Shown piece by piece: positions 31,344 through 33,911 of a stretch of DNA of 33,911 nt. The translations under genes were made by a program, and so were the position numbers. The notes below the pieces were generated by a model, which had not been told where the DNA came from, made no database searches, and saw only the letters and a program-made list of their open reading frames with translations. Source of the stretch: Desulfococcaceae bacterium HSG8 (lineage in GTDB: Bacteria > Desulfobacterota > Desulfobacteria > Desulfobacterales > 4be13). The stretch lies in NCBI GenBank assembly GCA_030378015.1, contig JAUCGG010000035.1, positions 1 to 33,911 on the forward strand, read 5' to 3'. Numbering within the stretch: position 1 is the first letter of the stretch; each line of letters begins with the position of its first letter.

Positions 31344-32641
31344 TTATGATTGAAGCTGATCCATTCCCGCCAATAGCGGATTTATATCAAACCATATTCC
31401 GTCTTTGTCCTGATATTCGAACACAAACATGCTGCGTAACAGAATCTGACATCCATCCTCTCCGGCAACCTGCCTGTTCTGACGCACCTCACGCAGAAGT
31501 TCCCATTCGTCCGGCGTGATCTTTTTCACCAGATCATCCCGGTACTCCTGGATGACTTCATCCAGGATATCTTCCGGCAAAGGCGTATCCTCTTTCTGAA
31601 GGCAGCTAAAAAGAAAGCTGATCAGATTCCGGACATGGCCGCCGCTGATCATGCAAAGCCTGTCCAGCACTTCAGGGTTTCCGAACACTTCGCCGATTTT
31701 ATCCGGACGCTCATCCGGTGTCAGTTCCGGAAAGGCCCTTGCCATCACCATCTGCCTGAGCAGTTCAAGCCCGGGTTCACAAGGCTCTCCGTGCCTTGAC
31801 TGAACCGGAACCATGGATAAATTTTTGGGTTTGACCCCGAATCTGCCGTTCAGTTCGCTCGCATCATTTGAAAAAAGCAGCGTGAGCGGGAGGGTATAAA
31901 GAAGATGACAGTTCAGCCTTTTCAGTTGCTCGCCCCGGTCAACAAAAATATATTCAGGCTGGTTCCGACCGGATGGTTTGGGTTTATTATGAATACGGTC
32001 AAGATTATCCGCAATCACAACCAGCCCCTCTTTTCCCTTCTTTTTCAGCTCCCGGACTGCCGGTTCAAGAATTTCGTCATTAATGGAATCCGTAATGCTG
32101 TCGGTTCGTGCTTCGAGAAAGCCTCTTAATTTCGCACGCATGCTGGCACTCTGCTTTGTTTTTGCTGTGACTTTGGCAAGCCCCAGTTGGAGTTCCACCT
32201 GATCCGGAAGATCAATTTCAGTCAGCAGGAGTTCCTTTATTTCCCGAACAGCCTGCTGAAATACGAGGGGCGGATATTCATCTGAATCTCGGCAAGACTC
32301 TCAGCGATTTTGCGAGCCGTCAGGAGCAGGATATCGGTTATGTCAATGTCTCCCATATCCAGTTCCTCGCTGGATTCAAAATAAACTACGTGATAATTCT
32401 GGGCCTCCAGTTGTGCTTTCAGGCGCAGAAGTTCCGTTGATTTGCCGCAGCCGATATGCCCGGTAAACAGTTGGCAGGTCGGCGGATCTGAAAGTGTGAT
32501 GGTCCGCTCCAGTTCCTTAATCAGCCTGCCGGATCTGACAGGTGAAAAGTCAATATAATATTTTTTGTCCCTCGGGTTCGAAATATCCAGCGCTGCTCTC
32601 GGGTTAGATGCTTGAAAAAATGTTTTTAAATGGATTGGCAT
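31344..32641 (-). pseudogene. P-loop ATPase gene split by one frameshift
   Basis: The first frame (32641 to 32237) carries 'PTCQLFTGHIGCGKSTELL' with Walker A GHIGCGKST and ends after ESLAEIQM. The second runs from about 32283 as EYPPLVFQQAVREIKELLLTEIDLP and on to 31344, with Walker B GLVVIADNLDRI and a long C-terminal domain. Together they make one protein of about 430 residues of a known AAA-ATPase type that binds ATP via 'CQLF.GH.GCGKSTEL'. The break is a single-base change around 32265-32290. ATG 32641 has AAGGAAA upstream. It may be a genuine pseudogene, a programmed shift or an assembly error; no slippery run is obvious. Position suggests it works with the STAND protein downstream. Confidence 0.75.
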
Positions 32642-32718
32642 GATGGTTTCCTTTTATATATAGCAAGTCTGACATCTTTCCTGACTGACGGGAATAGCTT
32701 TTTCAGATGGTATAAAGA

Positions 32719-32745
32719 CCTGCTAGGTTTTGAAAACCTCGCAGG
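32719..32745. repeat. palindrome CCTGCTAGGTTTT/AAAACCTCGCAGG
   Basis: A 27-bp near-perfect hairpin (one mismatched pair) between the phosphatase gene end and the ATPase gene start; partly repeated as CCTGACAGGTT just after. It could attenuate transcription between the two genes. Confidence 0.7.
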
Positions 32746-32759
32746 CCTGACAGGTTCGG

Positions 32760-33911
32760 CTACAGCGAAAACCCCATCACCGTAACATCATCCTGCCTCT
32801 CATTTTCCCCTTTGTGCGCTTCAAACGCGCGAATCAGTGCCTCCCGCTGTTCATTAAAGGGTTTCCCGCTGTTTGCCTTCAGCAGCGCGTGAAATTTTCT
32901 GGTGCCGAGCCGGCGGTTTCTTTGCCCGCCCATCTGATCAGCAAAGCCATCTGTTGACATGTAAAAAGACATTCCGCTCTCAACACTTATCGTGTGACTG
33001 GTAAACTCGAAGTTTACGTCAGATTTTTTATACCCGATGCTTTGCCTGTCGCCTTTGATCACATTCAGTTCACCGTTTAGGATATAAATCAGCGGAAGCC
33101 TGGCGCCGGCAAAAGTAAGTAGTCCGTTGCCCGTCGCAACTGGCGACTGAGGACTGAGGACTGAGGGCTGAGGACTGGGGACTGACAACTGACCACTGAC
33201 AAAACACACTGCCGCATCCAGTCCGTCATCAGAAGTCGCGGCCCCGGTATCCTGGCGGAGCGATGTTTTAATGGTGAAATTCAGGCGGCTGAGAATCCGG
33301 GAGGGATCATGGCAGCCTTCGTCCCTGACAATTCTTTTCAGTGCCGAAGACGCGAGCATGGTCATCAGTGCCCCGGGAACCCCGTGGCCGGTGCAGTCAA
33401 TAATGGCCGCTATAAATCCGTCCTCAAACGATTCTGTGTAGAAAAAGTCGCCGCCGATCACATCTTTGGGCTGCCAGATCACAAAGCTTCGGGCCAGGCA
33501 GATATCTGAGGGTTCGGGGTTTAAAAGAAAGGACTGCTGGATCATTTTCGCATACCGGATGCTGTCCATGATTTTTTTGTTGGCTTCTTCGATTTCCTGG
33601 TTAATCTTCCGAAGCAGGGCCGCGTTTAAATCCTTGTTCAGTTCCAGCCTTTCCCGGTAACCCTCCGAGCGTCTGAGTTTTTTTTGAAGAAACTGATTCA
33701 CGAGTTCCAACTGCTCCGGGGATCTTCCGTATTCCGATGGTTCATTAAGACACGACAGGGACGCGGGTTTTGCAGGGGCATCATTATCCTTTGTTCCCAC
33801 CAGGAGCGTCACCATAGTCGCATTATGAAGACGGCTGGGACCATTCATAGTCAGGGGGCTGAATTCCCCGTGCCCGTAAAATCCGATAATGGGGACATGG
33901 CGCGGGAGGAT
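32760..33911 (-). CDS. FIST domain - SpoIIE (PP2C) phosphatase fusion, 5' end outside window
   Basis: The frame is open to the window edge, so the start is not visible; the ATG at 33848 is internal. The first visible part 'HVPIIGFYGHGEFSPL' and LHNATMV match the end of a FIST_C domain, a small-molecule sensor. A coiled-coil linker follows (LRRSEGYRERLELNKDL ... EANKKIMDSIRYAKMIQ), then a SpoIIE-type serine/threonine phosphatase: QPKDVIGGDFFY, DCTGHGVPGALM, LDAAVCF, FAGARLPL, FYMSTDGFADQ and QDDVTVMG, all with the expected metal-binding aspartates. It probably dephosphorylates an anti-sigma-antagonist-type partner. A heptamer array lies within the domain. ATPase and STAND genes follow on the same strand. 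Confidence 0.85.
   Translation of the reverse strand: MLPRHVPIIGFYGHGEFSPLTMNGPSRLHNATMVTLLVGTKDNDAPAKPASLSCLNEPSEYGRSPEQLELVNQFLQKKLRRSEGYRERLELNKDLNAALLRKINQEIEEANKKIMDSIRYAKMIQQSFLLNPEPSDICLARSFVIWQPKDVIGGDFFYTESFEDGFIAAIIDCTGHGVPGALMTMLASSALKRIVRDEGCHDPSRILSRLNFTIKTSLRQDTGAATSDDGLDAAVCFVSGQLSVPSPQPSVLSPQSPVATGNGLLTFAGARLPLIYILNGELNVIKGDRQSIGYKKSDVNFEFTSHTISVESGMSFYMSTDGFADQMGGQRNRRLGTRKFHALLKANSGKPFNEQREALIRAFEAHKGENERQDDVTVMGFSL
33138..33200. repeat. in-frame heptamer array (9 x 7 bp) in the phosphatase
   Basis: Nine heptamers on the plus strand: caactgg, cgactga, ggactga, ggactga, gggctga, ggactgg, ggactga, caactga, ccactga. The 63 bp encode 21 residues (SGQLSVPSPQPSVLSPQSPVA region) between the LDAAVCF and LLTFAGA motifs. 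63 is divisible by three. Confidence 0.85.

Overview
The window reads as accessory chromosome from a large-genome, repeat-rich Gram-negative bacterium. The best guess is a sulfate-reducing Desulfobacterota of the Desulfonema / large Desulfobacteraceae kind. This rests on style rather than a marker gene: a giant WD40-STAND protein, an Rpn-family nuclease, many toxin-antitoxin (TA) genes, relic genes, and dense palindromic repeats in nearly every intergenic gap and inside three genes. No rRNA, tRNA or CRISPR array was recognised.

Left part (1-13010). A YfhO-type polytopic membrane protein (minus strand) is followed by an Rpn-family PD-(D/E)XK nuclease gene with a degenerate, partly repeated copy of its 3' half beside it. 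A plus-strand membrane set then runs from 4533 to 13010: a 1915-residue multi-spanning protein of unknown function, a DUF2157 protein and a GDYXXLXY protein. Each gap in this set is filled by palindromic repeats.

Middle (13011-21900). This holds a frameshifted DUF4276-like relic, a PurD-like GAR synthetase, a 1.1 kb gap carrying three copies of a MITE-like element, a repeat-built lipoprotein, a flavodoxin-family protein, a relic AAA-ATPase-like/PD-(D/E)XK gene with its middle deleted, and a solitary DNA methyltransferase.

TA island (21905-25266, all minus strand). It holds a CopG-ParE pair whose toxin has a stop at codon 3, a broken YgiT-type zinc-finger antitoxin gene, a lone antitoxin-like gene, a MntA-HepT pair, and a PIN toxin with its antitoxin. 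Three of the operons are each preceded by the same module: a short copy of the 3' tail of the neighbouring WD40 gene followed by a ~110-bp repeat. In the third case the tail is that of the intact WD40 gene.

Right part (25260-33911, minus strand). In transcription order this is a FIST-SpoIIE phosphatase fusion (cut by the window edge), a P-loop ATPase split by one frameshift, and a 1944-residue protein with a degenerate N-terminal domain, TPR-like region, STAND/AAA ATPase, one membrane helix, a coiled coil and 21 WD40 repeats (three seven-blade propellers). The order suggests a membrane-linked sensing or conflict module, but this is inference.

The most notable points are the shared leader module in front of unrelated TA operons, and palindromic or heptamer repeats that sit in frame inside large proteins and keep the frame open.
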